NCBI GenBank assembly: GCA_025360715.1
Contig: JANYBS010000114.1
Coordinates: forward strand, 1 to 64,000
Origin: Candidatus Eiseniibacteriota bacterium
GTDB lineage: Bacteria > Eisenbacteria > RBG-16-71-46
Reading direction: 5' to 3'
Length of the DNA stretch: 64,000 bases
The translations under genes and the position numbers were made by a program. Positions 8,268-16,917 of this stretch are shown one piece after another. The notes under the pieces were generated by a model that was not told where the DNA came from, did no database searches, and was given only the letters and a program-made list of their open reading frames with translations. How positions within the stretch are numbered: position 1 is the stretch's first letter; every line of letters starts with the position of its first letter.

Positions 8268-9274
8268 GCGCGATCGTCGCGATCCGCCTGCGGGCGATGG
8301 GCGACGTGGTGCTCACGACGCCGGCACTCGCATCGCTTGCGGCGGGGCATCCGGACGCCGAGCTGCATGTGGTGACCGAGAGTCGCTTCGCGCCGCTACT
8401 CAACGGCCTGCCGTTCATCCACAAGGTCTGGGGCATGGAACGCAGCACGAGCTCGACGCTGCAGACCGGCTTGGCGCTGCGGCGACTCGCCCCGAAGACC
8501 GTGGTGGACTTCTTCGGGAACTCGCGCAGCGCCTTCATCGCCAGGCTCGCGGTCGCGGGTCGGGTCTTCGGGTATGCGCTGCGCGGCCGCGAGCACGCCT
8601 ACGACGTGACCGTGCCGCGCGAACTGCGCGGGCCCGGGGACGCGCGCGAACACGCCTCTGCCGTGCATCTGCGCTTGGCGTGTGCAGCCGGCGGTGCAGA
8701 AGTGCCGCTCACGCCGCGCGTGGCGCTGGACCCCGCTGCGGTGGCGCAAGCGCACGCGCTACTCGCGAGCGCGGGCGTGCGTGACGCAGCACGCACGGTA
8801 GGCCTTGTTGCCGCGGGCTCGTGGCCCACCAAGATGTGGCCGGTCTCGCACAGCACGGTGCTCGCGCGTGAGCTCATGGCCGCCGGCCACGAAGTACTCG
8901 TGATCGCCGGTCCGGGTGAGGAGGCGCTCACGCGGCGCCTGCTCGAGCATGCGGCGAGCGTGCGCGTACTGCCGCCTTGCGGCGTGGCCGCGCTCGCGGC
9001 GGTCATCGCGAAGTTGCGCGCGGTCGTGGGTACCGACAGTGGCCCGCGGCATCTGGCGGCGGCATTCGGCGTGCCGAGTTTCGCCTGGTTCGGCCCCACG
9101 CATCCCGCCACGTGGAACCCGCCCGGCGCGATGCACGGCTTCTGGCGTACGAGCCTGCCGTGCCGCGGCTGTGACCTCACGCGCTGCCCGCATTGGAACT
9201 GCCTGCCGGGGCTCGATCCCGCGCAGGGCGCAGCGCTTGTCCTGGCTCACCTCGCAGCACATGCCTGTGCCTGA
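8264..9274 (+). CDS. ADP-heptose:LPS heptosyltransferase family (GT9)
   Basis: A GT9 glycosyltransferase expected to add heptose to lipid A-Kdo or to the growing core on the cytoplasmic side of the inner membrane. The N-terminus IVAIRLRAMGDVVLTTPAL is the acceptor-side signature; the donor-side GT-B domain has SWPTKMWP and the conserved GTDSGPRHLAAAFGVP segment, followed by FGPTHPATW. Four cysteines (C..C....C....C) lie near the C-terminus. WaaC- or WaaF-type specificity cannot be told from the sequence. GTG 8264 overlaps rfaE2; the 3' end overlaps the next gene by 14 bases. Confidence 0.9.
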   Translation: MSAIVAIRLRAMGDVVLTTPALASLAAGHPDAELHVVTESRFAPLLNGLPFIHKVWGMERSTSSTLQTGLALRRLAPKTVVDFFGNSRSAFIARLAVAGRVFGYALRGREHAYDVTVPRELRGPGDAREHASAVHLRLACAAGGAEVPLTPRVALDPAAVAQAHALLASAGVRDAARTVGLVAAGSWPTKMWPVSHSTVLARELMAAGHEVLVIAGPGEEALTRRLLEHAASVRVLPPCGVAALAAVIAKLRAVVGTDSGPRHLAAAFGVPSFAWFGPTHPATWNPPGAMHGFWRTSLPCRGCDLTRCPHWNCLPGLDPAQGAALVLAHLAAHACA

Positions 9275-10037
9275 CGCGCTCCCGGTCTCGGTGCTGCTGC
9301 TCGTGCGCGACGAGCTCGCGGATGTGCGCGAGCTGCTGCCCACGCTCGCGTTCGCGCGCGAAGTCGTGGTGGTCTGGGATGCGCAGGGTGATCCCGCGAC
9401 CCGCGACGTGGCCGCCTTGCTCGGCGCGCGGGTGCATGCCCACGCGCTCGCAGGATTTGGCGCGCAACGCGTATTCGCGCTTTCGCAGTGCACGCAGGAG
9501 TGGGTGCTCTGGCTGGACGCCGACGAGCGACTGGAGGCCGGCGCGGCAGAGGCGATCGCGGATCATATCCGCAGCGCCGTCGGCGCGCCGCTCGCCTTCG
9601 TGCGGCGCACATGGTTCCTGGGCCAGCGCATCCGCTTCTGCGGTTGGCAGGGCGAGGTCATCGTGCGGCTCTTCCGCCGCGAAGGCGCGGCCTTCGACGA
9701 CGCCCGCGTACACGAGAAGCTGCTGCTGCCCGCCGGCGCCGCGTCACGCGACGGCCGCGCGCGCATCACGCATCACAGCTATCGCACGTGGGCCGACTGC
9801 GTGCGCAAGATGCATCGCTACGCAGAGGCCAACGCCGAGCAGGCCTACGCGCAGGGCCGGCGCGCGAGTGTGCTCGATGCGTGGCTGCGGCCGCCATTGA
9901 GATTCCTGCGGCAGTATGTGTTTCAGCTGGGCGTGCTCGACGGCGTGCGCGGCGCTCAGGTCTGTTGGCTCGCCGCCGCGCAGGTACATGAGAAGTACGC
10001 TCGTCTGCGCGAGCTGGGCGCGCGGGCCGCCCGATGA
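9261..10037 (+). CDS. Family 2 glycosyltransferase, LPS core type
   Basis: A GT-A fold enzyme of 258 aa resembling the WaaE/KdtX group of LPS-core glucosyltransferases. The metal/nucleotide-sugar DXD equivalent is LWLDADERLEAG, and GQRIRFCGWQGEVIVRLFRR followed by VHEKL is characteristic of that group. The first ATG consistent with a family N-terminus (SVLLLVRDELADV) is 9261, inside the end of the heptosyltransferase gene; the frame continues upstream without homologous sequence. The sugar transferred is unknown. Ends in an ATGA overlap with the next glycosyltransferase. Confidence 0.85.
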   Translation: MPVPDALPVSVLLLVRDELADVRELLPTLAFAREVVVVWDAQGDPATRDVAALLGARVHAHALAGFGAQRVFALSQCTQEWVLWLDADERLEAGAAEAIADHIRSAVGAPLAFVRRTWFLGQRIRFCGWQGEVIVRLFRREGAAFDDARVHEKLLLPAGAASRDGRARITHHSYRTWADCVRKMHRYAEANAEQAYAQGRRASVLDAWLRPPLRFLRQYVFQLGVLDGVRGAQVCWLAAAQVHEKYARLRELGARAAR

Positions 10038-11131
10038 AGCGCGTGTGCTTTGCCGGCGCCTACGACCCCGGTTATCCGCGCAACCGCATCCTGCGCGAAG
10101 GCGTTCGGCGCGCGGGCTGGGGCGTGCTCGAGGCGCGTGTGGCCGAGAAGCGCGCGTGGCGGCGGTACCCGGCGCTCGCGTGGGCGCTTGCGCGCCACAG
10201 CCGCGAGGCCGACGTGCTGCTCGTGCCGGAGTTCCGCCACAAGGACATGCCGCTCGTCTCGGCGTTGCGCGGCCGCCGGCCCGTGGTGTTCGATCCACTG
10301 GTCTCACGGTGGGACACGCTCGTGGGCGACTGGCGTATTCATTCGCATGGCTCCGCGCAGGCGCGCTGGAATCGTATGCTCGATCGCTGGAGTCTTGGGA
10401 GCGCACAGATGGTGCTTTGTGATACCTGGGCGCATGGCGAGCTACTACAAGAATTGGGCGCGCCTCGCTCACAGCTGCGGCGCGTGCTGGTGGGGGCCGA
10501 GGATGAGTTCTTTCGTGTGGTGACGCAGCCCCCGGCTCCGTGTGCCAGCTCGGGCGGTGTCCGCATTCTTTACATCGGCGGGTTCCTGCCGCTGCACGGC
10601 GTCCGTACGATCCTGGAGGCGGCGCGCATCCTGGAGTCGCGCGCAGCCAAGTATCCGCCATTCACGTTCCAACTGGTGGGGCGCGGAATCGAGTACGACG
10701 AGTCGCGCGCGTTCGCGAGCTGGCACAAGCTCGAGCGCGTGGAGTTCACCGGGAAGCTCGACTACGCCGGCGCGCCTCAGGTGTTCGCGAGCGCTCACAT
10801 CGTGCTGGGCGCGTTCGGTGCGGGTGCCAAGACCGGGCGCGTGATCCCGCACAAGCTCTACCAGGGTCTCGCCGCGGGCCGTGCCGTGGTCACGGGTGAC
10901 GGGCCTGGCGTGCGCGAAGTATTCACGCACGGTGAGCAGTTGGTGCTCGTGCCTCGCGCCAACGCCGAAGCGCTCGCGGCCGCGCTCGCAGGGCTCATCG
11001 GCGACGCCGACCTGCGCGCGCGCCTGGGGGCGGCGGCGCGCGCGCGCGCGCTCGAGGTGGCCACGCCCGACGCGGTGGGCCGCACGCTCGCCGATGCAAT
11101 TGGGGAGTTGGTGCCGGGAGGTAGCGCGTGA
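10034..11131 (+). CDS. Glycosyltransferase, GT4-like
   Basis: A 365-aa GT-B type protein. The C-terminal half has the nucleotide-sugar domain pattern: ILYIGGFLPLHGVRTILEAA near 178-197, a LVGRG turn, HKLYQGLAAGRAVVTGDGPGVREVF and a C-terminal Rossmann helix region. The N-terminal half is divergent (CFAGAYDPGYPRNRILREG), a pattern seen in uncharacterised cell-surface glycosyltransferases. It lies inside the coupled LPS cassette, with ATGA at its start and GTGA at its end, so a role in core or surface-glycan assembly is the natural inference; donor and acceptor are unknown. Confidence 0.8.
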   Translation: MKRVCFAGAYDPGYPRNRILREGVRRAGWGVLEARVAEKRAWRRYPALAWALARHSREADVLLVPEFRHKDMPLVSALRGRRPVVFDPLVSRWDTLVGDWRIHSHGSAQARWNRMLDRWSLGSAQMVLCDTWAHGELLQELGAPRSQLRRVLVGAEDEFFRVVTQPPAPCASSGGVRILYIGGFLPLHGVRTILEAARILESRAAKYPPFTFQLVGRGIEYDESRAFASWHKLERVEFTGKLDYAGAPQVFASAHIVLGAFGAGAKTGRVIPHKLYQGLAAGRAVVTGDGPGVREVFTHGEQLVLVPRANAEALAAALAGLIGDADLRARLGAAARARALEVATPDAVGRTLADAIGELVPGGSA

Positions 11132-12264
11132 GCAAGCAGGTGCCGTTGCGCATCGCGCATGTCGACACCGGCCGCACCTGGCGCGGCGGGCAGGGACAGG
11201 TGTTCCTACTCATGCGCGAACTCGCGCGCCGCGGCCACACGCAGGCGCTGTTCGCGCCGCAGGGACCGCTGCTCGAGCGCGCGACAGAGGCGGGCCTGGC
11301 GGTCATGCGTTGGGAATCACATGGCGATGTCGACCTGCTGGCGATGCTGGCTGCGCGTCGCGCGCTGCGGGCATTCGCGCCCGATATCGCGCATCTCCAC
11401 AGCGGCCATGCGCACACGCTCGGTGCGTGGCCGGCGCGTTGGGCCGGCGTGAAAGCCACGGTGGTCGCAAGACGCGTCGACTTCAAGGTCGCGCAGAATG
11501 TGTTCAGCTCGCTCAAGTACCGCATGCCGGTCGATCGCTACTTCTGTATCAGCCGCGGCGTCGAGCAGGTGATGCTCGCCTCCGGCGTGCCCGCGGCCAA
11601 GCTCGCACTCGTCCCCAGCGGTATCGAGCTCGATGAAGTACTCGCCGAAGGCGCCGCGCCGGCTCCCGAACTGCGCGCGTGGCTCGGCATTCCTGCGGAT
11701 GCTGCGGTCGTGGGCACGGTGGCCTCGCTCGCGCCGCACAAGCACCACGTGCTGTTGCTGCAAGCGGTGCCGAAGATCCTGGCGGCGCGTCCCGGCACGC
11801 ATTTCGTGTGGCTGGGCGAAGGGGAGTGCCGCGCGGAGCTCGAACGGCTACGCGCCGAACTCGGCCTGCAGGCGGTGGTGCACATGCCTGGGTTCCATCC
11901 GCAGGCGAAGGCACTCATGCGGCAGTTCACCGTGTTCGCGTTGACGAGTCACCTGGAAGGCCTGTGTACCTCTCTTCTGGACGCGCAGGTCTTGGGAGTG
12001 CCGATCGTCGCCACGGCCGTGGGCGGCATCCCCGAAGTCGTGACCGACGACCAGACGGGCGCGCTCATCGCCACGCTCGAACCGCAGGCCGTTGCGGTGC
12101 GGGTTCTGACGGCCCTCGCCGAACCCGAGCGCCGCGCGCGGTGGGTGTCGGCGGCACGGGAGTCCGTGAAGGCTTTCGGCATCGCGCATACGACAGAGCG
12201 CACGCTCATCGAATATGCTCGCGTACTCGAGGAACGTCACGGGGCCATGAAGGGGAGACGATGA
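11128..12264 (+). CDS. Family 4 glycosyltransferase
   Basis: A 378-aa GT-B retaining glycosyltransferase. The N-terminal domain opens with IAHVDTGRTWRGGQGQV, the glycine-rich acceptor loop of GT4 enzymes, and the C-terminal domain contains VGTVASLAPHKHHVLLLQA and the E-x7-E-like motif EGLCTSLLD, with Asp in place of the second Glu. Starts with GTG 11128, overlapping the preceding gene, and ends as ATGA with the ligase-like gene. Part of the LPS/glycan cassette; specificity unknown. Confidence 0.88.
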   Translation: MSKQVPLRIAHVDTGRTWRGGQGQVFLLMRELARRGHTQALFAPQGPLLERATEAGLAVMRWESHGDVDLLAMLAARRALRAFAPDIAHLHSGHAHTLGAWPARWAGVKATVVARRVDFKVAQNVFSSLKYRMPVDRYFCISRGVEQVMLASGVPAAKLALVPSGIELDEVLAEGAAPAPELRAWLGIPADAAVVGTVASLAPHKHHVLLLQAVPKILAARPGTHFVWLGEGECRAELERLRAELGLQAVVHMPGFHPQAKALMRQFTVFALTSHLEGLCTSLLDAQVLGVPIVATAVGGIPEVVTDDQTGALIATLEPQAVAVRVLTALAEPERRARWVSAARESVKAFGIAHTTERTLIEYARVLEERHGAMKGRR

Positions 12265-13469
12265 GCCGTTGGAGCTGGCTGGGCGAAGAGCAGGGCGCCG
12301 GCGCCACTGCGATCCGCGTGGCGCGCGCCTGTGTGCTGGTACTCGCATGCGTGGTGCCTTTCAGTATCGCACTCACGGAAGCGGCACTGATCACCGGCTT
12401 GGTCGCGATGTTCGTGGCGCGGCGGCAGGGTCGCGCGTTCACGTTCCAGAGCTCGGCGCTTGACTGGGCGTGCATGGGAGTCGCGGCAAGCTGGATTTTG
12501 GCGTCGCTCACGAGCCCGGAGCAGCTCGCGTCGTTCATCCATGTGCGCAAGCTCTATGCGATGGGACTCATCTGGCTCACTGCCGAGACGATGCGATCAC
12601 CGGCCGCGCGCGCGAAGTTCGTGCCGCTCGTCGCGGCGGGCGCCTCACTCACAGCGGTGGCGGGCTATCTCATCTACGCGTTCATGGTGCGCGTGGAACC
12701 CGCGTACCGGCTCAAGAGCCTGCTCTCGAACCAGATGACCTCGGGCGGGGTGCTTGCGGCCGCGTCGTTGTGGGCGCTGGGAGCGATCACGAGCGGCACG
12801 CGCAACCGCCGGCTTGCGTTCGCCGGGATCCTGATGGTGCTGCTGCCAGCGCTCGCGCTCACGCAGACTCGCAGTCATTGGATGGGCTTCGCGGTGGGCG
12901 CCGTGATCATCCTGCTCTCGCGCGTGCCGCGCGCGTGGTGGGTGGTACCGGTGGGCGCAGTGGCGTTCCGATTCGCGGCGCCGGCGCGGCTTGCGGCAAG
13001 GTTCAGCAGCATCCTCGACCCGCACGAACCGGGCAACGCCGGGCGGTTATCGATGTGGCGCTCGGGCTGGGACATATTCCGCGAGCACCCCATCACGGGT
13101 GCCGGCGTCCAGGACCTGCTGGCGCTCTATCGCCAGCACAAGTACCCCGACGCCACGTTCGAGGCGGGGCATTTCCACAACAACTTCGTGCAGTTCGCTG
13201 TCTCGGCCGGAGTCATCGGCTTGGGGGCGTTCACTTTCTGGGTGGTCGCAGGGTTCCGCCAGCTCTTGCGCGCGCGGGCGGCCGCCACGGCCGATGACCG
13301 CGGGCTCATGGCTTCGGCGTTGGCGATCTTCGCCGCCATGCTCGTGGCGGGCATGTTCGACTTCACTTTCGGCGACGCCGAGGTGGTCTACCACAGCTAC
13401 CTCGCGCTGGGTCTGGCACTGGCGGTCCTGCCGGCCCGGGGTGGAGCGAACGCGCCTGCGGGCCGATGA
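12261..13469 (+). CDS. O-antigen ligase/polymerase-like membrane protein (WaaL/Wzy family)
   Basis: A 402-aa polytopic membrane protein with about ten hydrophobic segments and a large loop near residues 260-310 carrying RLSMWRSGWDIFREHP.TGAG and GHFHNNFVQFAVSAGVIGL, the Wzy_C-type signature. Such proteins ligate O-antigen to lipid A-core or polymerise it at the periplasmic face. As the last gene of the glycan cassette it fits a WaaL-like ligase, but no wzx/wzy or O-unit genes are seen here to prove that. ATG 12261 overlaps the stop of the GT4 gene. Confidence 0.82.
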   Translation: MSRWSWLGEEQGAGATAIRVARACVLVLACVVPFSIALTEAALITGLVAMFVARRQGRAFTFQSSALDWACMGVAASWILASLTSPEQLASFIHVRKLYAMGLIWLTAETMRSPAARAKFVPLVAAGASLTAVAGYLIYAFMVRVEPAYRLKSLLSNQMTSGGVLAAASLWALGAITSGTRNRRLAFAGILMVLLPALALTQTRSHWMGFAVGAVIILLSRVPRAWWVVPVGAVAFRFAAPARLAARFSSILDPHEPGNAGRLSMWRSGWDIFREHPITGAGVQDLLALYRQHKYPDATFEAGHFHNNFVQFAVSAGVIGLGAFTFWVVAGFRQLLRARAAATADDRGLMASALAIFAAMLVAGMFDFTFGDAEVVYHSYLALGLALAVLPARGGANAPAGR

Positions 13470-13491
13470 AGTCCTCACGTCCCCCTGACGC

Positions 13492-13521
13492 TTGACGCTT
13501 GCGAATCCACGAGAGTAGCTT
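13492..13521 (+). promoter_or_regulatory. Probable sigma70-type promoter for rseP
   Basis: TTGACG at 13492-13497, an 18-base spacer, then TAGCTT at 13516-13521, 32 bases before the rseP start. The same 18-base spacing occurs at the candidate promoters at 27392, 51817 and 63706. It would let rseP-tamAB be transcribed independently of the glycan cassette. Confidence 0.55.
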
Positions 13522-13553
13522 CGGCGTACCTCTCACCCGGACAAGGAGATGCC

Positions 13554-14963
13554 GTGGTCCTGAGCAACCTGCTGCAGAACGCGCAGAACACTCTGCAGGT
13601 GGGACTCCTGCTGGTCGTCGTCCTCGGCATCGTGGTGTTCGTCCACGAGTTGGGACACTTCCTCGCCGCCAAGATGTGTGGCGTGACCGTCCTCAAGTTC
13701 TCGCTTGGCATGGGCCCGGAGATCGTCGGGTTCACCCGCGGCGGTACGCGTTACTGCCTCGCATGGGTGCCGCTGGGTGGCTTCGTGCAGATGGCCGGCG
13801 ACAGCCCGAACGAAGACGGCACCATGCCCCAGGGCGGGCCAGAGCAATTCCTCACGCATCCGTGGCCCGGGCGCATGTTCATCGCCGTCGCCGGCCCACT
13901 CTCGAACCTGATCACCGCATACGTCGTGATGGTCGTCATGTGCCTGAACGGCATCACGCAGCCCGACTTCCCGAGTGTACTCGGCGCTGTGCCCGATACC
14001 AGTGCGGCGTATCACGCCGGGCTGCGCGAGGGTGATCGCATCCTCGCTCTGGGCGGCAGGAGCGTCCGCACGTGGCACGACATGGAAGTGCTGGCCGACG
14101 CGCGCGACCGCGCGAAGGCTTTCGAACTCTCGCTCGAGCGCGGCACGCAGAACGTGACGCTCACGCTGGATGCTGCGCAGTCGCGCCCTGTGCTCAGCGG
14201 CCTCGAGCCGCAGGCGCGCCCGGCGATCGTCGGATCGCTCATGACCGGTATGCCGGCCTACCGCGCCGGCGTGCAGGAGGGCGACCACATCCTCGCGGTC
14301 GACGGCCATCCGGTCGCGCGCTTCGATGAGATCGTCGGATTCGTGCGGCCCAAGGTCGACCAGCCCGTGGTACTCACACTGCGTCGCGGCAGCGAGACCA
14401 TCGAGCGCACGGTCACGCCGATCACCGCCGGCGGCAAGTCCGGCAACAAGGACGGCGTGATCGGCATCGAGGCGCCGCGTGGCATGACGTGGGTGCAGCA
14501 CTTCGGACTGCTCGAGGCGATCAAGGCGAGCTTCAGCGGCACCGGCGGACTCGTGCAGACCGTCTATGCCGGCATGTGGCTCAGCATCTCGCGGCCGGTG
14601 TACTACCACGAGTATGTGGGCGGTCCGATCTTCATCGCCCAGATGGCGCGCGACTCCGCGCGCAAGGGCCTGGACCAGTTCCTGTACTTTCTCGCCATGA
14701 TCAACTGCGCGATCATGGCGTTCAATCTGCTGCCGGTCCCACTGCTTGATGGCGGGCACATCACCCTCGCGCTCTTGGAAGCCGTTCGCCGCCGCAGTCT
14801 CTCAGCGCGTGCGTACATCAATTTCCAGAAAGTCGGACTGGTGCTCGTGGGCACATTGTTCGTGCTGATCCTGTCCAAGGACATCGTTCGTCCGTTCCAG
14901 CGCATGCATGCTCTCGACAAGGCTCCCCGGGAGACGACCACGGTTGCGCCGACCTCGCGTTAG
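13554..14963 (+). CDS. rseP: Site-2 zinc metalloprotease RseP
   Basis: An inner-membrane intramembrane protease that cleaves anti-sigma factors and residual signal peptides. The 469-aa product has HELGH at 31-35 in the first TM helix, two tandem PDZ domains (~125-290; note AGLREGDRILALGG and AGVQEGDHILAVDG) and the C-terminal NLLPVPLLDGGH motif supplying the third zinc ligand. Start is GTG 13554 with AAGGAG five bases upstream; the nearby ATG at 13549 is out of frame. It is the first gene of the rseP-tamA-tamB group. Confidence 0.96.
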   Translation: MVLSNLLQNAQNTLQVGLLLVVVLGIVVFVHELGHFLAAKMCGVTVLKFSLGMGPEIVGFTRGGTRYCLAWVPLGGFVQMAGDSPNEDGTMPQGGPEQFLTHPWPGRMFIAVAGPLSNLITAYVVMVVMCLNGITQPDFPSVLGAVPDTSAAYHAGLREGDRILALGGRSVRTWHDMEVLADARDRAKAFELSLERGTQNVTLTLDAAQSRPVLSGLEPQARPAIVGSLMTGMPAYRAGVQEGDHILAVDGHPVARFDEIVGFVRPKVDQPVVLTLRRGSETIERTVTPITAGGKSGNKDGVIGIEAPRGMTWVQHFGLLEAIKASFSGTGGLVQTVYAGMWLSISRPVYYHEYVGGPIFIAQMARDSARKGLDQFLYFLAMINCAIMAFNLLPVPLLDGGHITLALLEAVRRRSLSARAYINFQKVGLVLVGTLFVLILSKDIVRPFQRMHALDKAPRETTTVAPTSR

Positions 14964-16917
14964 CCGAAGGTTCGCTTTCGGCCCGTTCACCGCTCTGCTA
15001 CTACTCTGCAGCGCGGTGCCTCTCGTGCGGGCACAGACCATCGACCTGCCCGAGGACCTTCGCAGCGTTCGCGACGTTCGCTTCATCGGCCTCAAGGCGC
15101 TGGGCAAGAAACAGCTCAAGGGCGCGAACCTCAAGACGCGCAAGCCGTCGATCCTGCCGTGGCGCGACAAACCCACGTTGCGGCGCGATTACCTGCTCGC
15201 GGACTCTGCGGCGATCGTCTCGCTCTACCGCCACTATGGCTACCTCGACGCCCGCGTACGCGTGCTGCTCGAGGCCGGCGCCGACCCACGCGCCTCGCGC
15301 GTCGTGTTCACCATCCGCGAAGGTCCGCTCTCGCGCGTGGACAGCCTCGCGTTCTCGGGCCTGACTGCCTACTCCGAGCGCGACCTTCGCCGTTCGCTGC
15401 TCGCGCAGCCGGGGCGGCCCTTCGACCCGGCATTCGTACCGCTCGATACGTCGCGCATCTATTCGTTGTACCAGGAGCGCGGGCATCTCGTGCACACCAT
15501 GGGCGTCGCGCGCCGCGACTCCGCTCAGCCCACAAGTATCCATGTTCATTATTTCGTGGACGAGGGCCCGGAATATCGGGTCGGCAAGGTGGGGTACAGC
15601 GCTGTGGGCGACGTCCGCGAATCGCTCGCGCGCCGCGAACTTCTGGTAAAGCCGGGGCAGGTATTCCGGCGCACGCGACTGGATGACTCGATCGAGCGCC
15701 TGTACAAGACGACGCTCTATCGCCAGGTCCAGGTGACGCCGCTGCCGGACTCCGGGCGCAAGACGATCGACTTCGAGATGCGTGTGAGCGAGCGCAAGCC
15801 GCGCTGGGTGGACACCGGTATCGGCTCTGGCGCCACCGATCGCATCAAGCTCGACGCTGCTTGGGGCAATCGCAACCTGGACTCGCGCGCATTGCAGGGC
15901 GTGCTCGACGGCAAGTTGGCTTTTGACGGCTCGTTCAAGTTCCACGAAGGACGCACCGATGCCACGCTTACCGAACCGTGGCTGTTCGGCACGCGGCTGA
16001 CGGGCCAGTTCGGCTTGTTCTACCAACAGCTCGACGACCGCACGGACCCGAACTTCGTGCTTTCGTCGGATACGCGGGGTGTGAACTTCCTGCTTTACAA
16101 GGAACTGTCGCGCACCGCGCGCCTCACGCTGGTCGAGGAGAGTTCGCTCGTCCATCAAAGCTATGGCCTGATCGGTGCGCAGGTGAACGTCGTGGCCGAC
16201 TCGCTGGCCAATGCCGTGCTGCCACGCTATCGCGCGAACACGCTGCGCGCGACGCTCGAGCGCGACATGCGCGACAACAAGGTGCTGCCCTCGCGGGGTT
16301 CGTACCAGCAGCTGATCACCGAGCTCGCGGGCGGTCCGCTGCGCGGGCAGTCGAGCTACGACAAGCTCGTGCTTTCCAGCATCTGGTACAAGCCGTTCAG
16401 CAATGGCTGGAAGCTTGCGGCGCGGCTCTCGGGCGGCGTCATGTCGCCCAACGGCGATGAACCGTCGAGCTTTTCCCCCGAAGCCGGCCTCGACCCGCAG
16501 GTGGCCCGGGTGCCACGCGAATCGCGATTCTTCGTGGGCGGCGTGAACTCGATCCGCGGCTGGGGTGATAACTCCATCCCTTCAGGCGGCGGATTGGCGA
16601 TGGGTCTTGCGAATATCGAGATGCGCATCCCGCTGGCCGGACCCTTTGGCATCGAGACTTTCGTGGATGCCGGAAATGTCTGGGCGCGCCCACGATATAT
16701 CAAGGGCCGGGACTTCATCCTGCCGTGGCAAGCGCCACGCGGTCTCGATGGCGACGTGCGTTACAGCTATGGTGTGGGGGCACGGTTGGTGCTGCCGTTC
16801 GGGCCCCTGCGGGTGGACCTGGCGTGGGGCGACCGGCCGGACTTCCCGCGCTCGAAGTGGAAGGGTGACAAGCTCCTGCCTTTCTCGTACCAGTTCGCGA
16901 TCGGACCCTCATTCTGA
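14944..16917 (+). CDS. tamA: Omp85-family outer membrane protein, TamA-like
   Basis: An outer-membrane beta-barrel with N-terminal POTRA domains. From a TTG at 14944 the 657-aa product has a signal peptide ending VRA-Q near residue 30, about 250 residues of POTRA repeats (e.g. SRVDSLAFSGLTAYS and YRVGKVGYSAVGDV), then a 16-strand-type barrel with the Omp85 signature VGGVNSIRGWGDN and a C-terminal aromatic residue (GPSF). POTRA number looks like three, and tamB follows directly, so TamA fits better than BamA; BamA cannot be excluded. An in-frame ATG at 14908 is possible but lacks a Shine-Dalgarno. Confidence 0.85.
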   Translation: MRRPRVSRRFAFGPFTALLLLCSAVPLVRAQTIDLPEDLRSVRDVRFIGLKALGKKQLKGANLKTRKPSILPWRDKPTLRRDYLLADSAAIVSLYRHYGYLDARVRVLLEAGADPRASRVVFTIREGPLSRVDSLAFSGLTAYSERDLRRSLLAQPGRPFDPAFVPLDTSRIYSLYQERGHLVHTMGVARRDSAQPTSIHVHYFVDEGPEYRVGKVGYSAVGDVRESLARRELLVKPGQVFRRTRLDDSIERLYKTTLYRQVQVTPLPDSGRKTIDFEMRVSERKPRWVDTGIGSGATDRIKLDAAWGNRNLDSRALQGVLDGKLAFDGSFKFHEGRTDATLTEPWLFGTRLTGQFGLFYQQLDDRTDPNFVLSSDTRGVNFLLYKELSRTARLTLVEESSLVHQSYGLIGAQVNVVADSLANAVLPRYRANTLRATLERDMRDNKVLPSRGSYQQLITELAGGPLRGQSSYDKLVLSSIWYKPFSNGWKLAARLSGGVMSPNGDEPSSFSPEAGLDPQVARVPRESRFFVGGVNSIRGWGDNSIPSGGGLAMGLANIEMRIPLAGPFGIETFVDAGNVWARPRYIKGRDFILPWQAPRGLDGDVRYSYGVGARLVLPFGPLRVDLAWGDRPDFPRSKWKGDKLLPFSYQFAIGPSF

